IMG/VR virus record: IMGVR_UViG_3300036770_000646
Coordinates: 1 to 45,251 of that record
Reading direction: 5' to 3' (one strand)
Length of the DNA: 45,251 bases
Source: a virus
A program made the translations under genes and the position numbers. Below, one piece after another: positions 15,227-22,128 of the stretch. The notes beneath the pieces are model-generated. The model saw nothing but the letters and a program-made list of their open reading frames with translations, searched no databases and had not been told where the DNA came from. Each line of letters opens with the position of its first letter. The first letter of the stretch is position 1.

Positions 15227-15247
15227 GGTTATGGGCCAACCTGTCAA
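15219..15247 (-). promoter_or_regulatory. Sigma70-like early promoter
   Basis: The minus strand has a perfect TTGACA (15247-15242), a 17-base spacer and TACACT (15224-15219), pointing into the early genes. It is the best host-type promoter I see in the window and the likely entry point for host RNA polymerase. Confidence 0.65.
15224..15244. promoter_or_regulatory. Operator-like inverted repeat overlapping the early promoter
   Basis: ACAGGTT (15224-15230) and AACCTGT (15238-15244) form a perfect 7-base inverted repeat with a 7-base spacer, filling the space between the -35 and -10 boxes. A dimeric repressor bound here would block the promoter. The RHH gene at 15770 and the MarR-like gene are candidate binders. 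Half-sites recur at 15383 and 13848. Confidence 0.55.
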
Positions 15248-15580
15248 GCCGTTTGTGGGTAGCTCCTATCACCCGGAGGGATCGGAAGCTAGCGGGCGGA
15301 GGGGATCACGTAAGGGTCGCTTCCTAGAGGAAGGGCTTGGCTTGCCTTCGCGGCAGCTTCCCTTGGCCTCATGTGCACCAATGTACAGGTTAACCGTGGC
15401 AGATCCACATCAGCTGTGCCGGTCTGCCGATTGACACATAGGGGCAGACAGATCGCACCATATATAAATAAAGATGGCTTATTGAGAACTGGTCGCAATA
15501 AGGTGAGAATCGAGCGCCAGACAGGGCCGAACCTAGGTTGATCCGTCAGATACTCAATCTAACGCGGCCTTTTCCCCAGG

Positions 15581-15595
15581 ATTGGGCACCCCACA
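15581..15595 (+). promoter_or_regulatory. Possible phage RNA polymerase promoter (Syn5-like motif)
   Basis: ATTGGGCACCCCACA shares its first 11 bases with the promoter reported for the related cyanophage Syn5 RNA polymerase (ATTGGGCACCCGTAA, from memory). It points rightward toward the lone plus-strand RHH gene, against the direction of nearly all other genes. Confidence 0.45.
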
Positions 15596-15769
15596 CGGGG
15601 GTAAGTGGGTCCGTGGGACGACGTATACAGGCTTGAGAAATTTTTGTCGGAAAGTGAGCCAGATTTGCTGCACTCTGAGACCAACTCACATCACTGTGAT
15701 ACGTTATTGAGGTGGGGCCGCGTGCTTGCAACACCGACCCCGTGACCAACTCAACCAAGGATTGAGCTG

Positions 15770-15952
15770 ATGACCCAAGTCTTACGAGCCCAGGCCAACC
15801 TGCAAGCTCTTTCAACATTTGCGACACGCAAACCAGTCCGTGTGACCGCCACATTGTCGTGGTCGACCTACCAACAGCTGGTTATTAGAAGCACCGAAGA
15901 GGGCCGAAGCGTCAGCAACCTGATGGCCTACATATTAGAGAGCCATCTATAG
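15770..15952 (+). CDS. Ribbon-helix-helix (CopG/Arc-like) DNA-binding protein
   Basis: The only convincing plus-strand gene, 60 aa. The C-terminal 38 residues fit an RHH fold: a beta strand RVTATLSWST with conserved spacing, helix A YQQLVIRSTEEG, the turn RSVSN and helix B LMAYILESHL. Similar short RHH proteins occur in picocyanobacteria and their phages. The start has an AAGGA site about 10 bases upstream. It is divergent from the early operon promoter and convergent with the 94-aa gene at 15980. A short AGGCC/GGCCT hairpin follows the stop. Position suggests a repressor or switch protein for the control region. This is inference. Confidence 0.75.
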   Translation: MTQVLRAQANLQALSTFATRKPVRVTATLSWSTYQQLVIRSTEEGRSVSNLMAYILESHL

Positions 15953-15979
15953 GCCCCAGGAAGGCCTCTAAAATTACAC

Positions 15980-16264
15980 TTAGAAGCCAGTGTACCAAGG
16001 AGCAGTTAAACGCATCTCAGGGAGGCTTGTAGAGCCCTCTGAGAGCGTTTCTGTGTAAATAGGAGTTACATAGTCAGGTTCAACCTTCTTGACTTCAGCA
16101 TGAAACTGTTCAATAGCGGTGTCTAAATCGGTTTTAATCCGATTATCTATCACCCACTGCTCAATCCAGACAAGCAGACCAAGCAGCAGGTGATCAAACC
16201 AAGGGATGCCTTGTTTCCACGTCACATACAGTGTGTGGAACTCATTCAGTTTTAGTTCCCTCAT
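15980..16264 (-). CDS. Hypothetical protein with a hydrophobic segment, 94 aa
   Basis: From the ATG at 16264, the sequence has WFDHLLLGLLVWIEQWVI (about 23-40), a possible membrane or amphipathic helix, then a coiled helical stretch and a polar C-terminus. It overlaps the upstream gene by 23 bases and is last in the thyX-led series. Function unknown. Confidence 0.55.
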   Translation of the reverse strand: MRELKLNEFHTLYVTWKQGIPWFDHLLLGLLVWIEQWVIDNRIKTDLDTAIEQFHAEVKKVEPDYVTPIYTETLSEGSTSLPEMRLTAPWYTGF

Positions 16265-16484
16265 CAAATTGCTCCAGCTCGGCGGCGATGCTGAGGAGAT
16301 GCTGGTGAATAGCGTGGTGCGCGGCAAACACACCCGCGTCTGCATCGGTTTCTCCTAGCGGTTTTTCCAATTGGAGTTGCTGAGCAACGGAACGCAGGAC
16401 AGCAGCAGCCGTAAGGTGGTCTTCGATTGGTGCAAACTGGTAGGCATCCAGCACAGCTTGTGCAGCAGGAGAAAGATCAGTCAT
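16242..16484 (-). CDS. Conserved Synechococcus/cyanophage-type small protein (MTDLSPAA family)
   Basis: An 80-aa helical protein starting MTDLSPAAQAVLDAYQFAPI and ending ELEQFDEGTKTE. Small proteins with this N-terminus are frequent in Synechococcus genomes and their phages (recognised from memory). The ATG at 16484 overlaps the upstream stop by 8 bases, supporting this start over one 14 codons earlier. Function unknown. Confidence 0.65.
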   Translation of the reverse strand: MTDLSPAAQAVLDAYQFAPIEDHLTAAAVLRSVAQQLQLEKPLGETDADAGVFAAHHAIHQHLLSIAAELEQFDEGTKTE

Positions 16485-16818
16485 CGAGTTGCTCCAGTGC
16501 GCGGCGGATGGGACTATCGGGTGCAATGTCCATAACGTTCTCCCATTCAGCTAGCTCAGCCAGCGCCTGCTCCTTCAAGCTCGGCTGCTTGGGGCGGCGG
16601 GCGGCGCGAATCTTATCGGCAAGCGATTTGCTGTCTAAAAAGCTCACCTCAGTCAGGCACGCCTCCAGCTCCTGATCTGCACCCCATTGGGCAGCACACT
16701 TGCAGAGGTAAACCTCATCACCAGCAAACCCTCCAGGGATCTCACCACCGTAATACTCAATCATCCATGTTTTGATCAAATCCAACGGTGGATTAATCGG
16801 GTGTTGTTCTTCAGTCAT
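16477..16818 (-). CDS. Conserved Synechococcus/cyanophage-type protein (MTEE-HPI-PP family)
   Basis: A 113-aa protein from the ATG at 16818, with the family-like blocks MTEEQHPINPPLDLI, AAQWGADQELEACL and RAARRPKQPSLKEQALAEL. These blocks recur in Synechococcus proteins of unknown role, so the gene is probably shared with hosts. It overlaps thyX by 8 bases and the next gene by 8, forming one coupled unit. Confidence 0.7.
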   Translation of the reverse strand: MTEEQHPINPPLDLIKTWMIEYYGGEIPGGFAGDEVYLCKCAAQWGADQELEACLTEVSFLDSKSLADKIRAARRPKQPSLKEQALAELAEWENVMDIAPDSPIRRALEQLDD

Positions 16819-17455
16819 CACTCCACATAGCCTCACAAACATTAGGAAGGTGTTGATACAGCAGGTCTTGGACTTGACCAGCTATCTGTGCATGCTCTCT
16901 TTGTGTCCCATGGGCTGTCCTGAGGTCGCAGTAATGCAACCAAGACCTGATAGTGCCATTCATGTACAGCCTGGACGGAGATGCCATAGGAAGGACATCC
17001 CTGGCACACTCTTTAGCAACACCAGTGGACACCATCTCTCGATAGAGATCCTCAGCCTCTGCAAAGTGCTGATGAATGCGGCGGATGAACTGTTGTTTCT
17101 TTTCTGTGTCTAGATCATCGATGCTGTTCTGACGGTTGGTTGGGTCTTGCCTACGAAGGGACGGAACAATGGGAGTACCAATGGTGGTGACATCGGCATA
17201 GCGTTGGCTGAACTCCTGAAAGGAGAACGACCTGTGCCTAAGAATCTGAGCTGCTATAGCTCTGGTGGTATTGATCTCCACACACAGGTTCACCATTTCA
17301 AATGGAGACCAATGGTTGTGGGTAATGAGGTACTTAATCAAACGAGCACTGGTCTCAGTGTTTGATTGATTGGCTGGATTAGACACCCTTGCCATATAGG
17401 CAATTAGTTCTTCAGCTTCAGGAGTGATGTGTACGAGGTTAACTTGGTGGATCAT
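16811..17455 (-). CDS. thyX: Flavin-dependent thymidylate synthase
   Basis: It makes dTMP from dUMP with FAD, NAD(P)H and methylenetetrahydrofolate. The ThyX signature RHRxxSxxxxSxRY is exact at residues 73-86 (RHRSFSFQEFSQRY), and 214 aa is a normal length. Conserved C-terminal PMASPSRLYMNGTIRSWLHY is also present. It complements the phage RNR and MazG-like enzymes in deoxynucleotide supply but lies far from them, beyond TerL. A palindromic AT-rich promoter-like element precedes it. No clear ribosome binding site precedes the ATG at 17455. Confidence 0.97.
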   Translation of the reverse strand: MIHQVNLVHITPEAEELIAYMARVSNPANQSNTETSARLIKYLITHNHWSPFEMVNLCVEINTTRAIAAQILRHRSFSFQEFSQRYADVTTIGTPIVPSLRRQDPTNRQNSIDDLDTEKKQQFIRRIHQHFAEAEDLYREMVSTGVAKECARDVLPMASPSRLYMNGTIRSWLHYCDLRTAHGTQREHAQIAGQVQDLLYQHLPNVCEAMWSDD

Positions 17456-17469
17456 TACTACTATGTATA

Positions 17470-17483
17470 CTTAGTATACTAAG
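17470..17483. promoter_or_regulatory. Palindrome CTTAGTATACTAAG upstream of thyX
   Basis: A perfect 14-base palindrome 15 bases upstream of the thyX ATG. On the minus strand it contains TATACT, a near-consensus -10 box, and GTATAC recurs 9 bases on. It may be a promoter with an overlapping operator. The rest of the 229-base gap (17456-17684) holds a 7-base ACTATGC/GCATAGT inverted repeat (17531-17563) and G/C-rich runs, with no convincing gene. Confidence 0.5.
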
Positions 17484-17684
17484 AATTCAGCAGGGAGTCC
17501 TGGATGAACGTTGGGGGAGGTTAATTAGGACTATGCGTCTCACTTCGTTCGACATGCATAGTAGTGAAGGGGTAAGAGAAACAAGGAATCTTGGTTGTCT
17601 TACCCCCTGGGGGCTTTCAGTCCACCCCTTACCGGCCCCCCTTCACATCCCTGATCACCCACCTCCCTTGATACGAGATGAGTC

Positions 17685-19430
17685 TTATTTGAGTCTTACC
17701 CAGGTTGGAGAACCAGCTCTTCCAGCTTTACCCCTAGCCTGTTGTCTTTGTTGGAGGTCGAACCCCAGCACCATGTGATTGGCTGCTGCTTGAGGGTCAT
17801 CAGCCCAGCTATCAAGCAGGTCTTGCCAGTCTTCCTGCTTGCGTTGTTTGACGACCTCCATCGCTGAGATGCCCATGGCGTCGGTGAAGTACTTCACGCC
17901 CTGAGCTAGGGAGTCCAATCTGTCGTCGTGTTTGACAGCACCCTTTTCCCGGCACATGCGGGACATCTGGTAGAAGAGCATGTAAAGGATGCGGTCTTCT
18001 GGAGGGGCGTCTTTGTTGGAGTTGTAGTCCCACTCCACCACCTTCCGGTCCACGATCAGGCGGTGCTGGTTCATCACAGGCTCCAGGGCATCGATGATGC
18101 GGTCTTCTTTGCGGACATTGGCCCGCACCTCTTCGACATCGATGGCTTGTTTGGTCTGCTGCAGGTGCTTCTTGAACAGCTCAGCCACGATGCCATCACC
18201 AAAGTTGGTCTCGATCAGCAGCTTGGTGACGTTGTAGGCCTTACAGCCCCTCAGAATGTCTAGAAGGGTGTTGTCGCTGTAGCCATCTTTGTAAGCACGG
18301 ACCTCGTGGACATAGAGGAAACCGTTGCGTTGGCTTATGTAGGTGGCAGCTGTTTCGTCTGTGCCTCGACCTGACGGGTCAACGCTGCATATCGTTTCAT
18401 CGTACGCACTCCACTCTCCCTGAAGCTGCATCGGGGAGTAGAAATAATCACCCGGTAGGCCAACTGTAGGCAGATCCTTGAGCACATTACGAGGGTCACT
18501 GCACCACACAACAGAATCCGGCGCTTGAGTCGGGTTAACAGCGGTAACGATGAGGTCTTGGAACTTAAGTGGGAACTTTTCTGCATCGCTCAGCGTGGTA
18601 TCAAGTTGGAACTGCAACATGAAGTTGCTGCGACCCATGGATGCTTCCCGTTCCAGCAGATCGTTGGAGCTAAACCGGTCTGGATCGGTAGGAGACCACT
18701 CATCAATTCCCATCTCCACGTCTTCAATCAGCTGTGGAGCCAGCAGGTTTTCGTATTGGGAGAGTTTGTCTTTGAGTGGGTAGCGTGCTGGCCAGACAAA
18801 GGGTCGGTAGTTGCGCTCAGCAAGCTTTCGATAAATGGTAAAGGTTGTCTGGGGAGTCCCCAGGTACATGATGCGGGAGTCTTTCTTAGGCGTAAGGATT
18901 GATTCAGCCTCTGTACAGAGTTGAAGGAGCTTCTCACGCATCATTTCGGTCATGGAGTTACCAGGCACCTCGATGTCATCCAAGATCATTAGGTCTGCGC
19001 GGGAACCAGTCAGCTGACCTGTGATACCCACGGACTTTACAGAGGGTGCTTGGTGAGGGCTGCAGTTCACATCAAAGGAGATGCGAGACCAACGGGCGTC
19101 ATCACTCTTAGGCTTTAGGTGAGCTAGCCAAGGAGTCTCAATGATTAGCTTCTGCAGGAAGATGGACATGTTGTCTGCCCGTTCCTTAGAAGCCGAGATA
19201 ATCATGATCTTCTTTTCTGGGTTGTTAAACAGGGTCCACAACACAAAGGCACCTGTGATCCACGACTTACCAACACCCCGAAATGCTTGGATCTGTAGTC
19301 GCTTTGGTCCGTGCTGCAGGTAGTCTGCGATGGCGTATTGAGCACGAGTAGGAGAGGGGAGATCTAACTGACCCCAGAGAGCCTGCAGAAAGAGCTTAAA
19401 ATCGTCTCTAAGGGCTGTTAAAGTATCCAT
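17685..19430 (-). CDS. Terminase large subunit (T7 gp19-like)
   Basis: The ATP-driven DNA packaging motor and nuclease, 581 aa (T7 gp19 is 586). N-terminal ATPase: Walker A FRGVGKSW at 50-57, Walker B LMILDDIE at 147-154, and an LGTPQT coupling motif at 190-195. C-terminal RNase H-like nuclease: D351 in SVDPSGRGTDET, the LIETNFGDG segment, and D in HDDRLDSLAQG near 520. It begins after a terminator, so it needs its own promoter or read-through. It follows TerS by four genes and would lie near the genome right end in T7 order. Confidence 0.97.
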   Translation of the reverse strand: MDTLTALRDDFKLFLQALWGQLDLPSPTRAQYAIADYLQHGPKRLQIQAFRGVGKSWITGAFVLWTLFNNPEKKIMIISASKERADNMSIFLQKLIIETPWLAHLKPKSDDARWSRISFDVNCSPHQAPSVKSVGITGQLTGSRADLMILDDIEVPGNSMTEMMREKLLQLCTEAESILTPKKDSRIMYLGTPQTTFTIYRKLAERNYRPFVWPARYPLKDKLSQYENLLAPQLIEDVEMGIDEWSPTDPDRFSSNDLLEREASMGRSNFMLQFQLDTTLSDAEKFPLKFQDLIVTAVNPTQAPDSVVWCSDPRNVLKDLPTVGLPGDYFYSPMQLQGEWSAYDETICSVDPSGRGTDETAATYISQRNGFLYVHEVRAYKDGYSDNTLLDILRGCKAYNVTKLLIETNFGDGIVAELFKKHLQQTKQAIDVEEVRANVRKEDRIIDALEPVMNQHRLIVDRKVVEWDYNSNKDAPPEDRILYMLFYQMSRMCREKGAVKHDDRLDSLAQGVKYFTDAMGISAMEVVKQRKQEDWQDLLDSWADDPQAAANHMVLGFDLQQRQQARGKAGRAGSPTWVRLK

Positions 19431-19441
19431 AGGTGGGTAGG

Positions 19442-19478
19442 TATATAAAAGCCCCCACAGGCGTGCTGCAGGGGCTTA
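19442..19478 (-). terminator. Rho-independent terminator upstream of terL
   Basis: On the minus strand AAGCCCC-TGCAG-CACGC-CTGTG-GGGGCTT (19478-19447, with two wobble pairs) is followed by TTTATATA. It ends the lysis/packaging unit before TerL. The G/C-rich stem makes it convincing. Confidence 0.75.
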
Positions 19479-19499
19479 GAGAGGGGTCTGAGGGAGTAA

Positions 19500-20303
19500 T
19501 TACTTCTTGCCTTTGTCCTTGATCTTCAACTCATCAAGAGTTTTCTTGATCGTGGCGTAACCAGCTTGGTTAGGCTTGACCTTTTCAGCCAGTCCTTTGT
19601 TGGCCTTAGTCCAAGCTGCATAGTTCTCCTCCATGTTCTTAGACTGACCAGGAGTTTCAGGCTTAGAAGGAAAAGTTGCTTTAGGGCTTGAAGCAGTATT
19701 ACGAACTGACGATTGACTAGAACTAGCCACAGAGCTAGTAGGTTGTGCTTGAGGAGGCTTTTTGGGCGGTGCTGGCTTCTCAAACTTGACCTGTTGGTTG
19801 CCAGGTACATAACGGCCACGCTGGCCAGACTCGGCAGCTCGTTGGCTACGTTCACGGTTGATCGCACGTCCGTAGGCATTAGTAATATTCTTAGCAGCTT
19901 CGTCTACTGCGGCGGAACCAACAGCCGTGATGGCTGCGGCTCCAAGTCCAGGACGACGAGCTTTTACCAATGCACCACCAGCAGCCCCAGGGGGCAGAGC
20001 ACGAGGAGAGGTCCCGGTTTTGGGAGGGTTGGTAGAACCACCACCAAGGGGTTTAGGCGGCATCACCCGCACACGGACGGGCTTAACACCTTGATCCACG
20101 GCAGGACCACGACGTGAAGGAGCCAGAGCGCCCCCACGGGTTGCAGGAGCAGAGGAGCCACGAGGAGAGATGGCACCACCATTGCCACCAGAAGAGCCAC
20201 CGGTAGGAGGCAGGTTGTTGCGGGAAGCTCTACGAACTTGTTGTTGTTGAGCCCGTAGCTGACGCTGACGGCTCAGCATGGAGGGACGTTTAGGCTTTGC
20301 CAT
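19500..20303 (-). CDS. Basic low-complexity protein upstream of TerL
   Basis: A 267-aa protein rich in Pro, Gly, Ser, Arg and Lys. The N-terminal half is disordered and basic (MAKPKRPSMLSRQRQLRAQQ ...). A short Ala-rich helix around 135-155 is followed by a Pro/Ser linker and a C-terminal helical basic patch (YATIKKTLDELKIKDKGKK). Similar disordered proteins occur at this position in cyanopodoviruses. A DNA-binding, packaging or virion role is plausible but not shown. Confidence 0.7.
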   Translation of the reverse strand: MAKPKRPSMLSRQRQLRAQQQQVRRASRNNLPPTGGSSGGNGGAISPRGSSAPATRGGALAPSRRGPAVDQGVKPVRVRVMPPKPLGGGSTNPPKTGTSPRALPPGAAGGALVKARRPGLGAAAITAVGSAAVDEAAKNITNAYGRAINRERSQRAAESGQRGRYVPGNQQVKFEKPAPPKKPPQAQPTSSVASSSQSSVRNTASSPKATFPSKPETPGQSKNMEENYAAWTKANKGLAEKVKPNQAGYATIKKTLDELKIKDKGKK

Positions 20304-20632
20304 TATTTAATCCAAGATAGAATAAGCTGTTCTTTGTGAGGATTTTCCCCAAAAGTTTCTCTCATCCAAGAGAGCCAGTTTTGACTTCCTTTTGCCTGAT
20401 TACACGATCTACAGCTTGGCAACAAATTGGATGTAAGGTCAGATCCTCCAAATGCTTTAGGTCGTACATGATCGAGTGTGAGTTCATTGGCGTCATAAAT
20501 TTCTCCACAGTAAACACATTGACAATTGAAGTGCTCTTTGATGGCTCTCCGCCAGAGCCGTTTTGCTTCTGGACTTGTCATGGTTATTAGGTTTTGGAGA
20601 TAGTGATCAGGCGTAGGAAGTAAGGGAGTCAT
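20303..20632 (-). CDS. HNH endonuclease
   Basis: A 109-aa classical HNH nuclease: zinc CxxC at C39/C42, catalytic LTLDHVRPKAFGG (D54-H55), N69 in LTSNLLPSC, the second zinc pair C74/C77, then NQAKG. It starts in a TAATG overlap with the smaller HNH gene. An internal ATG (codon 18) would still give the whole domain. HNH enzymes beside terminase genes often cooperate in packaging cleavage in other phages. A free-standing homing nuclease is the alternative. Confidence 0.9.
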   Translation of the reverse strand: MTPLLPTPDHYLQNLITMTSPEAKRLWRRAIKEHFNCQCVYCGEIYDANELTLDHVRPKAFGGSDLTSNLLPSCRSCNQAKGSQNWLSWMRETFGENPHKEQLILSWIK

Positions 20633-20877
20633 TACCGTTTGGCGTTCGTCTTACGTGCTCCCTTGGCACGGTTTGCTTTACGGGGGATGATTCTCAAATT
20701 GTCTTTGTTATTGTTCATGGGGTTGTTATCCACGTGGTCAACCTCATGACCAGCTGGGATGCTCCCCATGGAACGACGTGCTCGTGCTCTAGCAGCGTCT
20801 TCTTTGCGGTGAGCGCGACGGTATGCCTTCAGCTCTTCAGCACGAGCTTGATATTCTTTTTTGTAGTCTCTAGCCAT
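20632..20877 (-). CDS. Small HNH-like homing-endonuclease-type protein
   Basis: An 81-aa basic protein with a zinc-free HNH_3-like core at 43-73: GHEVDHVDNNPMNNNKDNLR, then KANRAKG. The key residues H44, D47-H48, N60 and N69 are in place. The N-terminal 40 residues are a charged, probably DNA-binding helix. It begins one base past the TerS stop (overlap at 20877). It lacks the N-terminal part of longer HNH_3 enzymes, so it may be a reduced homing nuclease. Confidence 0.8.
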   Translation of the reverse strand: MARDYKKEYQARAEELKAYRRAHRKEDAARARARRSMGSIPAGHEVDHVDNNPMNNNKDNLRIIPRKANRAKGARKTNAKR

Positions 20878-21119
20878 TACCGTCGCATCCGTTCACGAAC
20901 AAGCTCAGGGTCAACCTTGGGCATGATGGTGGCCAACTTATCCAGGGGGTTACCTTCATAAGCAACCCCGCTGATGTCGTTCTTGGCCAGCCAGTCACAC
21001 GCAGCTTTAAGGTCTGCAGTCGTTGCCTCTCCAGACTTGATACGAGCAAGGAACTCAGACGTAACAAGGTTATGGAGTTCGTTGAACTGGTCTTCTGTGG
21101 CTTTCTTTTTATTAGCCAT
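20877..21119 (-). CDS. Terminase small subunit (T7 gp18-like)
   Basis: This 80-aa DNA-recognition subunit partners with TerL in packaging. The blocks EDQFNELHNLVTSEFLARI, TTADLKAACDWLAKNDISG and GNPLDKLATIMPKVDPE match small terminases of cyanopodoviruses and other T7-like phages. It overlaps the upstream coiled-coil gene by 8 bases, as T7 gene 18 follows the lysis genes. Confidence 0.88.
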   Translation of the reverse strand: MANKKKATEDQFNELHNLVTSEFLARIKSGEATTADLKAACDWLAKNDISGVAYEGNPLDKLATIMPKVDPELVRERMRR

Positions 21120-21345
21120 GACGCAGAGCGATTTGATCTAGTTTGTTTTCGATGCGGACCATGTGGTCTTCCATCTTTTTGAGAGCAGTCGACAGCTCTT
21201 CGCGTTGGACGTACTTCTCTGCAATACGCAGTTCAACGCGATCAATACGGCTATCGACTTCACCAATACGTTGGTTTAACTTTCCATGGAGAGCAACAAC
21301 TCCTGTCAACGCTGCAATGGCAGCAGTGATAACTCCCTCAATCAT
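21112..21345 (-). CDS. Small membrane coiled-coil protein, holin or spanin candidate
   Basis: A 77-aa protein with an N-terminal hydrophobic segment (IEGVITAAIAALTGVVAL) followed by a long heptad-like helix (LNQRIGEVDSRIDRVELRIA ... KKMEDHMVRIENKLDQ). One membrane helix plus a coiled coil fits a class II/III holin or an inner-membrane spanin like T7 gp18.5. Its place between endolysin and TerS fits either. Overlaps the endolysin gene by 8 bases. Confidence 0.6.
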   Translation of the reverse strand: MIEGVITAAIAALTGVVALHGKLNQRIGEVDSRIDRVELRIAEKYVQREELSTALKKMEDHMVRIENKLDQIALRHG

Positions 21346-21904
21346 TCTGCTCCATTAAGCGGATGAGTTTTTGGGCGTAGACGGGATCGGTGGCGTATCC
21401 TTCACGCTTCAGGAGAAACGCACAGTCTTCACGACTGGTTGCACGATTAACTCCTTTGTAGCCTTTGTAATCTTTGTACCACTGGGTGACCAAATGGTTC
21501 ACACAGTCAAATGGCGTTGCAAAGTCCATAAACGCAGCCTTTATTGTCACTGGACCGTTGCCGTAGTCTTCCCAGGTGGTCTTAACAGTGCCTGGACCTT
21601 TGATGCCAAAGAAGTTGTTCTTACCGCTCAGGGCGGTGCCATACGCAGACTCAAGTGCCCATTGGGCTGCCACAACTTCAGGAAACTTGGCACCAGCTGC
21701 AGCAGCAGCAGCTTCGATGCCATCCCATGTATTAGTGAATTGCTGCTTGGGAGGTTCAGCGGGAGGAAGCCTCCATAGTTGAACCCATTCCTGAGAATCA
21801 GAAAGGCCCTCCTTACCCAAGAGTTTCTCAAGGGCTTGGAGGGCTTTGATTTGGTTGGGCAGACCTTTGTAGTACTTGGCTACGTCAGTCAGCCGGATAC
21901 TCAT
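21338..21904 (-). CDS. Endolysin, glucosaminidase (FlgJ/GH73-like)
   Basis: This enzyme cleaves the cell-wall glycan for lysis. Residues about 57-188 form a glucosaminidase domain with catalytic Glu E85 in AAQWALESAYG, followed by LSGKNNFFGIKG, the family block, and a second block YATDPVYAQKLIRL at the end. The N-terminal 50 residues look like a small helical module. T7 itself uses an amidase; glucosaminidase-type endolysins are common in marine cyanopodoviruses. No signal peptide, so a holin is needed. Confidence 0.9.
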   Translation of the reverse strand: MSIRLTDVAKYYKGLPNQIKALQALEKLLGKEGLSDSQEWVQLWRLPPAEPPKQQFTNTWDGIEAAAAAAGAKFPEVVAAQWALESAYGTALSGKNNFFGIKGPGTVKTTWEDYGNGPVTIKAAFMDFATPFDCVNHLVTQWYKDYKGYKGVNRATSREDCAFLLKREGYATDPVYAQKLIRLMEQND

Positions 21905-22098
21905 TTGAAGGTATCCTTGAGTTGTTGGAGTTTGTCGTCCTCTTTACGCAGAGGCTTCAGGGCGTTGATACCAGCAAGGATGATTTGGACAACGCTATTC
22001 GATTTCAGTTTGCTGTTGCCAACCACTTCGGAGGCAACGAACAGGCCAAGGAAAAGCAGGGTCTCATAGGAGACTTTAAGGCCAAGAATGGTAAGCAT
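21901..22098 (-). CDS. Small membrane protein upstream of endolysin, holin candidate
   Basis: A 65-aa protein with one clear N-terminal hydrophobic stretch (YETLLFLGLFVASEVVG) and a basic/polar tail with LRKEDDKLQQL. The stop overlaps the endolysin start by 4 bases (ATGA). The order membrane protein-endolysin-membrane protein suggests that one is the holin. Which one cannot be told from sequence alone. Confidence 0.6.
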   Translation of the reverse strand: MLTILGLKVSYETLLFLGLFVASEVVGNSKLKSNSVVQIILAGINALKPLRKEDDKLQQLKDTFK

Positions 22099-22128
22099 TG
22101 GTAGTTACCGGGTAAAGGGGTATGGGGA

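Larger units (their letters stand above)
14998..15769. other. 772-base non-coding control region, possible genome left end
   Basis: This is the longest stretch without a convincing gene. It holds two TGTACACTCACA boxes, a sigma70-like minus-strand promoter with an overlapping inverted repeat, an AT-rich tract around 15461-15472, and a plus-strand ATTGGGCACCCC element. A partial copy of the operator motif lies at 15383-15392 (TACAGGTTAA). ORFs of 69-75 codons exist on both strands, but they lack ribosome binding sites and protein-like composition. By T7 logic the physical left end and early promoters lie between the TerL side and the early genes, so they may fall here or at 17456-17684. Confidence 0.6.

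Noticed and set aside
15461-15472. TATATAAATAAA as a plus-strand promoter with TTGACA at 15431
   Set aside because: The spacing of 24 or more bases is too long for a sigma70 promoter. It may only be an AT-rich tract.
15207-15498. ORFs of 69-75 codons in the control region (15207-15434 plus, 15289-15498 minus)
   Set aside because: They overlap each other, lack ribosome binding sites and have compositions unlike neighbouring genes.
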